A stretch of DNA of 64,000 bases from Diorhabda sublineata (lineage: Eukaryota > Arthropoda > Insecta > Coleoptera > Chrysomelidae). The stretch covers positions 8,611,312 to 8,675,311 of the forward strand of contig NC_079483.1 of assembly GCF_026230105.1 (NCBI RefSeq), written 5' to 3'. The position numbers and the translations under genes were made by a program. The notes beneath the pieces are model-generated. The model was not told the DNA's origin, made no database searches, and worked only from the letters and a program-made list of their open reading frames with translations. Below, piece by piece: positions 1-11,606 of the stretch (the stretch's first letter is position 1; each line of letters opens with the position of its first letter).

Positions 1-769
1 ACGGTTCGGTTAATCAATTCTAATCTCGTCGGGAGCCACCTGTTTATCCTGATTTAGTATCACTTCGATGTAACTGTTTTATGAGCTTTTCTCATCCAAA
101 AATCTTGTTTATAAGTTTTTTATTGTGTTTTGTTCCGTCACCAGCTCTTAGAATTCACTTTTGACTTTCTTTTTTAATTAAGGACGAGTTTTAAGTTGTT
201 TATCAACTGTCATTTTGTATTTTTTTTTTTCAAAAATTAGTACAGTTTTAATGTCCGTATTTGTATAATTCATTCCGTATCATTATGGTTGACGTTTCGC
301 AGTCAATCTTATTAATATCAGTTGTTTTTTTCTTCTTCTGTACTAAATATAAATTTTAAATATATATTAAACAACAGGGGGTATGTCGTACACGCCTTTT
401 CGCTATAACTTTTGATTTAATACTCTTTTTAGTATGGAATGATGTTGAAGCTCAATTGAAATTTTCAGTAAGAAATCTAACCTCAAAAATTTTATGTTCA
501 ATCGTATTTGCTTCGAACCGTAACTAACGCCCTCTATAATCACTTCCAGAACATATTTGTATAAAATTTTATTACAATGCTGCTAGTAGTTTCGTAAAAA
601 TCGTAAAAATTGTGTCTTTTTTTTTAATGCACTTTGTATTGATTAAAAACGGCGTTACGAAATTTCTTTACTAAATAAATTCTAATTATTTACGTTGAGA
701 CGGTGTTACCTTTTTCAAGTCACTCTGTATATAAAGGCCTTTTTATTTATTACTAGTAATTTTATCATC
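1..769. other. AT-rich DNA, no gene seen
   Basis: No reading frame, RNA gene or clear repeat is supported here. The stretch is AT-rich with several poly-T runs. Its last part resembles the diverged edge of the satellite that follows. Confidence 0.5.
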
Positions 770-2230
770 TCTAAATATACAGGGTAGTAAAATAAAGGTA
801 ATTTATCTGAATGCTTGGGTACCTAACGTAATTGAACGCCCCGTATCTCAGAAAGGAATTAGCTTAGAACTTTTTCAATTTTTTTTATTAAAAAGACCTC
901 TTTCAAGAATACTTTTCGAAATATGAATTAAAAATCTCTTCTATTTCATCTTGTGAGATTTTTCTAGAAAAATTTTACCTATATTTTTTCAACTTAATCT
1001 TCGACTTAGATTCTTGTAAATATTTTCCATGTTTAATAAAACATTGTTCCACAAATCGACGAACTTTCACATTTTCGTGAAACTTTCATATTATTTCTCA
1101 ATATACAGGGCGTTGAAGTAAAAATACACGTTTTCTTATTATTTTGATACTTAACGTTACTAAACGCCCTGTATCTCATAAATGACACAATTTACAACTA
1201 TCTAAATTTTTTTTATTAAGAAGACGCCCTTTTGGAATGCTTCTCCAGCATATGAGTTCGAAAATTCCTTTATTGTATCCTGTAGGATTTTTTCAATAAT
1301 GACAAGACTTTTTTTAAAAAATATTTTTTACCTATATTTTTTTTACTTAATCTTCGACTTAGATTCTTGTAAATATTTTCCAAGTTTAATAAAGTATTGC
1401 TCCATAAATCGACGAACTTTCAGATTTCTGCGCATATTATTTCTCAATATACAGGGCCTTGAAGTAAAAATACACGTTTTCTTATTATTTTGATACTTAA
1501 CGTTACTAAACGCCCTGTATCTCATAAATGACACAATTTACAACTATCTAAATTTTTTTTATTAAGAAGACGCCCTTTTGGAATGCTTCTCCAGCATATG
1601 AGTTCGAAAATTCCTTTATTGTATCCTGTAGGATTTTTTCAATAATGACAAGACTTTTTTTAAAAAATATTTTTTACCTATATTTTTTTTACTTAATCTT
1701 CGACTTAGATTCTTGTAAATATTTTCCAAGTTTAATAAAGTATTGCTCCATAAATCGACGAACTTTCAGATTTCTGCGCATATTATTTCTCAATATACAG
1801 GGCCTTGAAGTAAAAATACACTTTTTCTTATTATTTTGATACTTAACGTTACTAAACGCCCTATATCTCATAAATGACACAATTTACAACTATCTAAATT
1901 TTTTTTATCAAGAAGACGCCCTTTTGGAATGCTTCTCCAGCATATGAGTTCGAAAATTCCTTTATTGTATCCTGTAGGATTTTTTCAATAATGACAAGAC
2001 TTTTTTTAAAAAATATTTTTTACCTATATTTTTTTTACTTAATCTTCGACTTAGATTCTTGTAAATATTTTCCAAGTTTAATAAAGTATTGCTCCACAAA
2101 TCGACGAACTTTTACGTTTCAGCCCATATTATTTCTCAATATACAGGGCGTTGAAGTGAAAATACACGTTATCTCATTGTTTTAAAATTTAACGTTATTA
2201 AACGCCCTGTATCTCATAAATAACACAATT
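770..2230 (+). repeat. 346-bp tandem satellite, block A
   Basis: Landmark points of successive units fall at 1110, 1456, 1802 and 2148, an exact 346-bp period. The units from about 1110 to 1990 are nearly identical, and a more diverged unit precedes them (from about 775). Each unit carries a short palindromic module: ATACAGGGCGTT at 1103-1114 is matched by its reverse complement AACGCCCTGTAT at 1163-1174. Short ORFs of about 64 codons recur once per unit only because the unit repeats; they are not genes. The arms look like ends of a small DNA transposon, which is an inference. Confidence 0.93.
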
Positions 2231-2504
2231 TAGAACTCTTTTTAATTTTTTTGATGAAAAAACACACTTTGAGAATACTCCTTCAAAACATAAATTTGAA
2301 ATCTCTTCTAATATAATCTATCAGATTTTTTCGTTATTGAGCCAAACAACAATAGCCGTATCCAAATTTTAACTTGGCCACACCTCAATTATAAGTGCAA
2401 AAAGATAATTAACTAATTAAATAGAGTAAATTGATATCTTCTAGATAAACAATTATAATTTTAATTGGGTGGAAAAGTCGTTTTTTTGCCGATATCATTA
2501 AAAA

Positions 2505-2690
2505 CGTTGGACGAGCGCGCGCGGGGTCAAATTCGTGGCGCCCGTGGCGGGTTCCATGGGTAGGCGATAGTTACGGCGGCATCTATTCTACGAGATGAAG
2601 AAGAATGGTAATAAGAATAAGAGTAAAAAAAAAGGTATACGCGAGAGGTGCTCCCGCACCCGTGTTCGTGGCATGCGGTAGTACTTCAAT
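2505..2690. other. GC-rich, CpG-rich island between satellite blocks
   Basis: This short stretch is much richer in G, C and CpG than the surrounding DNA, for example around the CGCGCGCGG run near 2515. It lies in the 0.8-kb spacer between the two blocks of the 346-bp satellite. It could be a promoter, a non-coding first exon or a fragment of inserted DNA. I see no convincing reading frame or splice structure to decide. Confidence 0.4.
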
Positions 2691-3059
2691 ACGGAACATT
2701 ATATGTATATAGGTACATTGTTGCCTAACTTAACAATCACTTTTATTGTTTTAGATCGTTCACTGATACGTATTTGTTATTTTAGAAACGTTGTTTTTAC
2801 AATTTCAATCGATATTCGATTGATAAATATCAGTAACTTGATCGAAATGATGATTCTCACTAATGGAAATCCGTACGGTCAAATAAATTAGATCAATATA
2901 GTGTTTTTCGTTGATTAAGAAAGCTGTTATTGTTTGTACATATCCAAATACGTTCTAGAAGTTTCAGAAGACGTATTACATCTTCAGTTATCCACAGAAA
3001 AACTATTTTTTTAACGTTAACTTGCAAGACTTATTTTAAAATTGTGCTAGAGACTTATT

Positions 3060-5880
3060 TATGAAAACGCAACATTATTAAACGCCCTGTATCTCAGAAG
3101 TGATTAAATTTGGAGCACTATCAATTTTTTCTTTGATAAATACATCTTTTTAGAATACTCTTTCAAGATATTAGCTTGAAGGCTTATTTATTTTAACCTG
3201 TGTGATTTTTTAAGTAGAGACGAGATTTTTTGAAAATATTTTTTTAACTGATTTTTTTCTGCGAATTAGTCTTGGTCCTAGGTCCTTACAAATACTTTAC
3301 ATGTATAATGAAGGATTGGTCTACAAATAGACAATTTTTCACATTTCAATTCCTATTAGTTCTCCATATACAGGTTGTTGAATTGAAACAACCCTTATCT
3401 CAATGTTTGGTACCCAACGTTATTTAACGCACCGTATCTCAGAAATGACTTTATTTAGAGCACTCTCAATTTTTTGCTTTATAAATACATCTTTTTAGAA
3501 TACTCCCTAAAAATATGAGCTTGGAGACTTATTTATTTTATCTTATAGGATTTTTTAAGTAAAGTGTGATTTTTTTGAAATATTTCCTTATATATTCTAT
3601 TTTTTTTCGAATTTGTGTTAGTCCTAGATCCTTATAAATATTTTTCATGTTTAATGAAGTTTTTTTCCACAAATAGACAAAGTTTTACATTTCAACTCCT
3701 ATTAGTTCTCCATATACAGGGCGTTGAATTAAAACAACCCTTATCTCAACGTTTGGTACCCAACGTTATTTAACGCACTATATCTCAAAAATTACTCCAT
3801 TTAGGGAGCTCTCATTTTTTCATATTATAAATACATCTTTTTAGAATACTCCCTAAAAATATGAGCTTGGAGACTTATTTATTTTATCTTATAGGATTTT
3901 TTAAGTAAAGTGTGATTTTTTAGAAATATTTCCTTATATATTCTATTTTTTTTCGAATTTGTGTTAGTCCTAGATCCTTATAAATATTTTTCATGTTTAA
4001 TAAAGTTTTTTTCCACAAATAGACAAAGTTTTACATTTCAACTCCTATTAGTTCTCCATATACAGGGCGTTGAATTAAAACAACCCTTATCTCAACGTTT
4101 GGTACCCAACGTTATTTAACGCACTATATCTCAAAAATTACTCCATTTAGGGAGCTCTCATTTTTTCATATTATAAATACATCTTTTTAGAATACTCCCT
4201 AAAAATATGAGCTTGGAGACTTATTTATTTTATCTTATAGGATTTTTTAAGTAAAGTGTGATTTTTTAGAAATATTTCCTTATATATTCTATTTTTTTTC
4301 GAATTTGTGTTAGTCCTAGATCCTTATAAATATTTTTCATGTTTAATAAAGTTTTTTTCCACAAATAGACAAAGTTTTACATTTCAACTCCTATTAGTTC
4401 TCCATATACAGGGCGTTGAATTAAAACAACCCTTATCTCAACGTTTGGTACCCAACGTTATTTAACGCACTATATCTCAAAAATTACTCCATTTAGGGAG
4501 CTCTCATTTTTTCATATTATAAATACATCTTTTTAGAATACTCCCTAAAAATATGAGCTTGGAGACTTATTTATTTTATCTTATAGGATTTTTTAAGTAA
4601 AGTGTGATTTTTTAGAAATATTTCCTTATATATTCTATTTTTTTTCGAATTTGTGTTAGTCCTAGATCCTTATAAATATTTTTCATGTTTAATAAAGTTT
4701 TTTTCCACAAATAGACAAAGTTTTACATTTCAACTCCTATTAGTTCTCCATATACAGGGCGTTGAATTAAAACAACCCTTATCTCAACGTTTGGTACCCA
4801 ACGTTATTTAACGCACTATATCTCAAAAATTACTCCATTTAGGGAGCTCTCATTTTTTCATATTATAAATACATCTTTTTAGAATACTCCCTAAAAATAT
4901 GAGCTTGGAGACTTATTTATTTTATCTTATAGGATTTTTTAAGTAAAGTGTGATTTTTTAGAAATATTTCCTTATATATTCTATTTTTTTTCGAATTTGT
5001 GTTAGTCCTAGATCCTTATAAATATTTTTTATGTTTAATGAAGTATTTTTCCACAAATAGACAAAGTTTTACATTTCAACTCCTATTAGTTCTCCATATA
5101 CAGGGCGTTGAATTAAAACAACCCTTATCTCAACGTTTGGTACCCAACGTTATTTAACGCACTATATCTCAAAAATTACTCCATTTAGGGAGCTCTCATT
5201 TTTTCATATTATAAATACATCTTTTTAGAATACTCCCTAAAAATATGAGCTTGGAGACTTATTTATTTTATCTTATAGGATTTTTTAAGTAAAGTGTGAT
5301 TTTTTAGAAATATTTCCTTATATATTCTATTTTTTTTCGAATTTGTGTTAGTCCTAGATCCTTATAAATATTTTTTATGTTTAATGAAGTATTTTTCCAC
5401 AAATAGACAAAGTTTTACATTTCAACTCCTATTAGTTGTCCATATACAGGGCGTTGAATTAAAACAACCCTTATCTCAACGTTTGGTACCCAACGTTATT
5501 TAACGCACTATATCTCAAAAATTACTCCATTTAGGGAGCTCTCATTTTTTTATATTATAAATACATCTTTTTAGAATACTCCCTAAAAATATGAGCTTGG
5601 AGACTTATTTATTTTATCTTATAGGATTTTTTAAGTAAAGTGTGATTTTTTGGAAATATTTCCTTATATAATTCTATTTTTTTTTTCGAATTAGTGTTAG
5701 TCCTAGATCCTTACAAATATTTTCCATATTTTATGAAGTATTTTTCCAGACAAATTTGTACATTTCAACTCCTATTAGTTCTCCATATACAGGGCGTTGA
5801 ATTAAAATTATAATTCGTCTCAATGTTTTTGCGTACAACGTTATTAAACACCCTGTATCTCTGAAATGACTCAATTTAGA
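3060..5880 (+). repeat. 346-bp tandem satellite, block B
   Basis: Landmarks at 3721, 4067, 4413, 4759, 5105 and 5451 are each exactly 346 bp apart; the outer units are diverged (about 3374 and 5794, the last step 343). The central units are almost identical, implying recent amplification or gene conversion. The consensus differs from block A, yet the period and the palindromic module (TACAGGGCGTTGAA arm, decayed ACGCACTATATC arm) show it is the same family. No coding content. Confidence 0.95.
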
Positions 5881-6120
5881 GCAATTTTCCTTATTATAAA
5901 GACATCTTTATATAATACCTCTCAAAAATACGATTTTGAATACCGCTTTAATTGATTCTGTAAAATTTTATAAGTATAAGAACAAAATTAATTTTTTCTA
6001 CTACCTTGCATAAAGTAAATACTTTAAACACACTTTTGAGTGCGTAAAACCTCACTTCACGCACTAGTGCGTAAAAAAATACACTTTAAGCAGTAAATCG
6101 TGAAGAAAAACATTATTAAG

Positions 6121-6190
6121 GTCTTCGTAACGTAATGGCGAGTGTACAAAACTCACTATAGGTCCCAGGTTCAAGTCGCGCACTTTCAAA
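6121..6190 (+). repeat. tRNA-like element (SINE head or decayed tRNA)
   Basis: An A-box-like TAACGTAATGG (6128-6138) is followed 40 nt later by a B-box-like GGTTCAAGTCG (6168-6178), the two internal RNA polymerase III promoter boxes of tRNA genes. I cannot fold a convincing acceptor stem or assign an anticodon, so a working tRNA is unlikely. A tRNA-derived SINE head or an old pseudogene fits better. A T-run follows at about 6190. Confidence 0.5.
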
Positions 6191-6479
6191 TTTTTTTCTA
6201 CTAGTGTTGTTTTGTTAATTTGTTCTAATCGTGACTAAAATGTTCAAAATATTAATAAATATATCAATAACATTAAGAAGAAATGAAAAATATTGGTTTG
6301 TAGAAAAAGTATTGTATGCAATTCGTGCGTAAAGGCCTTTTTTCGACGAATGTTCTTGTCATATTCGATTGTTACGTAAATAACTATTTCTTTGGGTTAC
6401 CCTTGTTAGAAAAAAGACTAGACTAGAAAAAACACGATTTAAAAAGATAAAAACCGCGAAAAAGTCCTACCTAATTAAA

Positions 6480-6518
6480 CCTTAACCTTAACTAATCAAA
6501 CCTAACCTAACCTAACCA
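6480..6518 (-). repeat. Short interstitial TTAGG-type repeat
   Basis: The + strand reads CCTAA repeats, the complement of the insect telomere unit TTAGG. Only about five imperfect units are present. Confidence 0.7.
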
Positions 6519-7554
6519 AATAAATATGGAATTCAATCTAGTTTTTACTGCTTTTAAACATTTTTTAACGAACATAAACTGTGGTATTTCACAACATTAG
6601 TCGAATAATATCAATTTAATCTAATCCACCATACAAATAGAGTAAATACCCGTTGGAAACTCAATGTTTATCAAATGAAATAGGCGGTGTGATTTCATTT
6701 GACTAACATACAAACGTATTATGGTAATTGTAGTTAATACATAACAAGACATAAACCTGTATAGTTTATAACCATAAATAAAATTTACTGGACTGAAAAT
6801 CATAATTCAATGTCGTCAAAAACACTTTTGCAGATATTAAATCCCCGATTAATGCCTCACGGTGTTTACGTCCGCTTATACAGGGTAATTCATCGGTAAT
6901 GAGAGAAAAAAGACACTTCAAATTTTGTATTTATATATATTTCAACTTTATTATGTTCAAACTTACTCGAAATGAATGTAATTTTTGTTTTTAATATTCC
7001 ATTTTGTTTATAAAATCTCGTTATAGACGTAGAAACGTTTTATACAAATATTAACCATTTAACGAATATCGAACCCCATCAAATAAATGGAAGGGATTCG
7101 TCATGCGCGAAGACAAGCAAATGTCAAAAATTGTAAGAAAGAGAACACATGATTGTTTGATTTTGAAGCTTTGTGATTACAAAAATTAGTTAATTAATAC
7201 ATTTTCATCATACTATTAATACATATGATGCTGTTATAAACTTGTGTGTGGTGTTATTTGAAACTAACCTAACCATAAATAGTTATATGACAAACCGAGG
7301 GATTTTTACGAAATAAAATCAAAATATTCGTAGTTTTTGCCATTTGTGCAATGAGAAAGAGTGAGACGGGGATACTACAATATAACTATGTCAGTAGGCC
7401 TCGTTTTCGCAACGGTACGTTCCATTTATTTATCGAGTTCGATGGTATAAAGTATACGATGCATGTTTGTGGACTACACTAATGATCACAACGGTTATTG
7501 TTTGTGGAACTTTGATAAGGATTCGATCATAATATTTCGTGATGTTATTCATGA

Positions 7555-8049
7555 AATCAAATGATCCTGACGTGCTCATGATCAACTATCACACAGTCAC
7601 AGTTCAAAAAACAAACAGTTGACTTAAATCTCGATCCATAACCTCTTGGATTGAATTCAATTACAGAAACGTTTCCGTGAAATCAATATTCAAGTTTGGG
7701 TAGGTTAGGTTAGGATAGTTTAGGTTAGGTTAGGTTAGGTTAGGTTAGGTTAGGTTAGGTTAGGTTAGTTAAGGTTGGGTTAGGTTAGGTTAGGTGTTAG
7801 TTAAAGAAGATTACACTGTTAGCGTGGAGGGTGTTGTATACCGATTTGAGAGTAAAACGTGTTTTGTGACATGAGAAAAGTAATTGCGGTGGATTTTCTC
7901 ATTGAACGACAATCAAATGATCCTGACGTGCTCATGATCAACTATCACACAGTCACAGTTCAAAAAACAAACAGTAGACTTAAATCTCGGTCCATAACCT
8001 CTTGGATTGAATTCAATTACAGAAACGTTTCAGTGAAATCAATATTCAG
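7555..8049 (+). repeat. Direct repeat pair around a TTAGG array
   Basis: A segment of about 137 bp at 7555-7691 recurs at 7911-8049 with only a few mismatches. The first copy runs directly into the TTAGG array at 7698. The array is followed at about 7792 by another segment that itself recurs near 8266, after the second TTAGG array. The 69-codon ORF at 7859-8068 crosses these segments and is not credible as a gene. Confidence 0.8.
7698..7795 (+). repeat. Interstitial telomeric TTAGG array
   Basis: About 20 units of the insect telomere pentamer TTAGG with a few variants, on the + strand, bounded on both sides by segments that are duplicated elsewhere in the locus. Its position inside a window with genes on one side makes it interstitial, unless the contig end is misjoined. 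Confidence 0.93.
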
Positions 8050-8189
8050 ACGTTTGACCAAGTACTAGATCCAGCATTGGTGTCAAATGTAATGAAAAAT
8101 CCACAAAAATTTATCGAAAAGGCACAAAATTGGTAGCTAACTGGGCACAAAAACTCCTGAATTCTTAGCAGAAGGTTACGCGCGTTTAG

Positions 8190-8270
8190 TTTAGGTTAGG
8201 TCAGGTTAGGTTAGGTTAGGTCAGGTTAGGTTAGGTTGGTTAAGGTTAGGGTTGGGTTAGGTTAGGTCAG
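8190..8270 (+). repeat. Second interstitial TTAGG array
   Basis: About 14 TTAGG units, several with TCAGG variants, in the same orientation as the array at 7698. The sequence just after it (8266-8391) copies the sequence just after the first array (7792-7910). Confidence 0.92.
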
Positions 8271-8394
8271 GCGCTAGTTAAAGAAGATTACACACTGTTA
8301 GCGTGGAGGGTGTTGTATACCGATTTGAGAGTAAAACGTGTGTTTTGGGACATGAGAAAAGTAGTTACGGTGGATTTTCTCATTGAACAACAAT

Positions 8395-8650
8395 TGAACG
8401 AATTGAGCTAGAAAACACTGGAACGGCCTCCTTATAGTCCCGATTTGACGCCATGTGACTATTATTTTTGGTTCCATTGAAGAAAGTACTTGGTAGACTG
8501 CGATTTGAAAACAATACGGAGGTAAGAGATTTCGTGCGCGAATGGTTATGTAAAAAACGCGAGATTTTTACGAAAGTTCCCGAACTCAGATCTATAATTC
8601 AATCAAATTATTTTTTATCAAAATTCCGGTTTATATACGATGAAATTTAA
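8395..8650 (+). pseudogene. mariner/Tc1-type transposase fragment
   Basis: Read with a stop and a frameshift, this encodes PPYSPDLTPCDYYFW followed by a frame resembling the C-terminal end of mariner transposases (GRLRFENNTEVRDFVREW at 8468-8650). PPYSPDL.P.DYYLF is the signature around the third catalytic aspartate of the mariner DD34D family. A stop codon lies just upstream (8410) and the frame changes around 8470, so it is dead. No upstream catalytic region was found in frame. Confidence 0.8.
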
Positions 8651-11606
8651 TTTATTTATCTTTAACTGACATATTGAAAGAAAATAATGTTTGAAATTGC
8701 ATTATTGTCTAACCTAATCAACGTATAAGCAACGTTCTTCTTTTTTTTTAATTATTCAACGGTAGTAATATGTACCATCGACAGTTACATGTGAAAAAAC
8801 ATATGACGGTTTATAATAAACATAATGACTTCGTAAAAACACGGAAAATAATAAAAATTATAATTATAATCGTAATTTTATTTCTTAGGAAACCAAACTC
8901 GAAGTTTTAATTCGATTTAGAAACCTTTCTGATAAAAAAGAAGAATTCTATGGAACTATGGAGGGTAGAGGTAAGGAGGAATATTTATGGATGAAAATTT
9001 GAAAAAATATCATTCTATAAACGGCAAATTATAGTTCGAAGACTAATGTAGCAATTGGAATATTTGTTTTAAAACTATTTCCACTAGCTTCTAAAGCGCC
9101 ATCTTTTGGATACATTTACCTCTACATTCCATACATGAAACTATATAAATAACAGGTGCTGTCAAATTATTCTATTAATGCGTAAATGACTTCCTTGCTA
9201 CGTATATATTTGAAAATATATTATCGAACGAGATGACCCTGTATAAAGAAAATTTGTGTAGTACAAAGAGTAATCATGTAAAACGGCGTATATAACATCT
9301 AATAAAGCACGTTGCGTAATAAATAGTGATTTTTCTTAAAAAGAAAACAATTTGTGTAGGAAATGTAGGTGTTAACACGGGAAAAGACCGCCATTTTGCC
9401 GTTTATACTAATTTATTGGGTGATTTGCGAAATAGTCGACGATATCTTAAGTATACATCTAAAATTAACACGAGAAATAGATAAAATAACGTTTATCGAT
9501 TTTATTACTAATAAAATTCGTTTGGTTACAACTGAATTTGGTTCAAATAATTCAAAACACTTTCGGCCATTACATAATCGAATTTTACGAGCAATGATCC
9601 AACCGGATATTACCGCTTTAATTCCACTTTTGTACAAACCCGCGATTACCTGTAGCAGTTATTTTATCAGCGATGACACAACTAAAATAAAGATTTAGAG
9701 AAAAAGGATGGTGGTACAAGAAAAATCTCGAAAGTTACCACCATATTTTTCCAGAACCATTTAATTTAACGGCATCGTAAATATCGACTGTTATCTGTTG
9801 ACGTTTCCTATAGAAAATAGTATAAAATTACTTCTGTAACCAAGCGAATATATATAAACATCGTTAGTCAGGTCGCTTCTCGACCAAAACTAATTTTTTC
9901 AATTTTAAACGTTCATAATAAATATTCGGAGCTAATTTTCAAAACAAGAACGTTTTTAGGATAAAGTAGATACGAGGGTTGTTATACGAGTGCTATTTGA
10001 GTTGTTTACATATACTTGAAACATTCATCTTGGTTCAAAAATGAAATTAAATCGTGGACATTTTCGTACGATCATTTTCTATGACGGTAATCATGCAGTT
10101 GGCTGAATACCTTTTTAAAAGATATTTCTCGTAATTAAGTTAGGTTAGGTTATCACCCTGTACAAATTGCTCTACAAAACAACAGTTTAGTTCTTAGCAA
10201 AAATAAAACATTTAAAAATCCAATACCCATTGTTTTTTAAAATAAATTTGGCAACATTGGTCTTAATAAATTATTAGTTCGGTTGCTAAGACAGTAATTT
10301 TTTATATTAGGTTATAATAATGATAAAAGCATAACAATCGCCTCGACTAACAAAAAATCTGAAAGTGTACGTTTTAAAACGATAAACAAGAAATGGTAAT
10401 TTTAATACAAACGATTATCTGTATTTAAATAATCGATATCTAATGCTATCTCGGTATGACAAAGTTAATGCGGACACTTTATATGTAAGTACTGGTATCA
10501 ACAAATAAATTTGTTTATGCATCACAGAACGATTTTAATGGGGAAAATTCGAATTTATTTGTTTATTGTGTGTTAAAGTGTAAATTTCATCAAAAAGATA
10601 CGCCGAGATAAATACGATAATCTAATTAACAAACATATAAAAATAAATTTCAATAAAAATGTATTAGTTTTTATAATTCACTTTTTGGTTAATGACCCAC
10701 TATACGAACCATAGACAAAGTAATTGTAGTTCGATGAAATTCGTTACGGTAGAGCTATATCTGTCAAGTCTTCCTATTAATTTCTTATATCGTACTTCTT
10801 CCCTCTTATTTCACCAATTCCGCACTGTGGAACAACTTTTCCATATAGAAATTATATATATTTACCAGTCTAGACTTATTATGTCTGATACGAAATATCA
10901 CTTTAGAAGGTTACGTCAATTTATAATTTACTACCAAACTTTTTATAATACAATAATAATAATAATTTATTTATCAAAGTAATAGCGTTAGTATTCTCTT
11001 ATTAACGCGTCGGATTGAAAAAATCTTTTTTTCTACTTGGATAATCTTTACACTGTATCGAACTGATAAAAAAATTAATATAGATCTGTGGAATCCGTCA
11101 AGGTTAAAGAGTTGATTTGGAGTTCGATCAAAAACGGTAATTCGTTACAGGTGAATACATAGTAGATAATGATCGAGGAATGGCTATTGAATCGCTTTGT
11201 TCAAATAAGAAACGGCATTCAAAATCATTGAAGAGAAGCTTATCTACCGATCGGTATATAACTATTCTCAGTGCTCGGAACTCAGAGGTCAATCAGCAAC
11301 TGTCCTTAGATGCGCAAGATAATATCTTAAACCATTAATAACCACGAATTGTTGCGTTGAATACCTATGAATATAATGAAGTCGTAATGTAACAAAAAAA
11401 TCAAATATTTACAGGGTGCTGTAAAAAGAAAAAATTTATAAATTCTCAATATCCCACCATAATTACAACAACAATTATCTTGATGTTTTATCTAGATAAC
11501 GGCTAAAATGTTATTAAAAAAGAAGAAGAGTTAATTTTTTTATTGCAGAGAAAAAGTCAAATTTATAAATTCAAAATTCGTTAATTTTCGAAATGTTTAC
11601 TAAATA
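8651..11606. other. Intergenic DNA, no gene seen
   Basis: AT-rich spacer upstream of Marcal1. ORFs at 9369-9698 and 10692-10982 lack recognisable domains, codon bias or splice context and I do not accept them. A short TTAGG pair sits near 10138. The only other notes are transposon-end-like motifs (ACCCTGTATAAAG near 9237, ACAGGGTGCTG near 11412). Confidence 0.5.

Noticed and set aside
1299..2185. Three similar 64-codon ORFs spaced 346 bp apart
   Set aside because: They repeat because the satellite repeats; changes between copies do not favour synonymous sites and there is no start or regulatory context.
9369..9698. 109-codon + strand ORF
   Set aside because: No domain or signal, an overlapping antisense ORF of similar quality, and no splice or promoter context.
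10692..10982. 96-codon + strand ORF
   Set aside because: Low-complexity, rich in Ile/Tyr/Ser with no recognisable motif.
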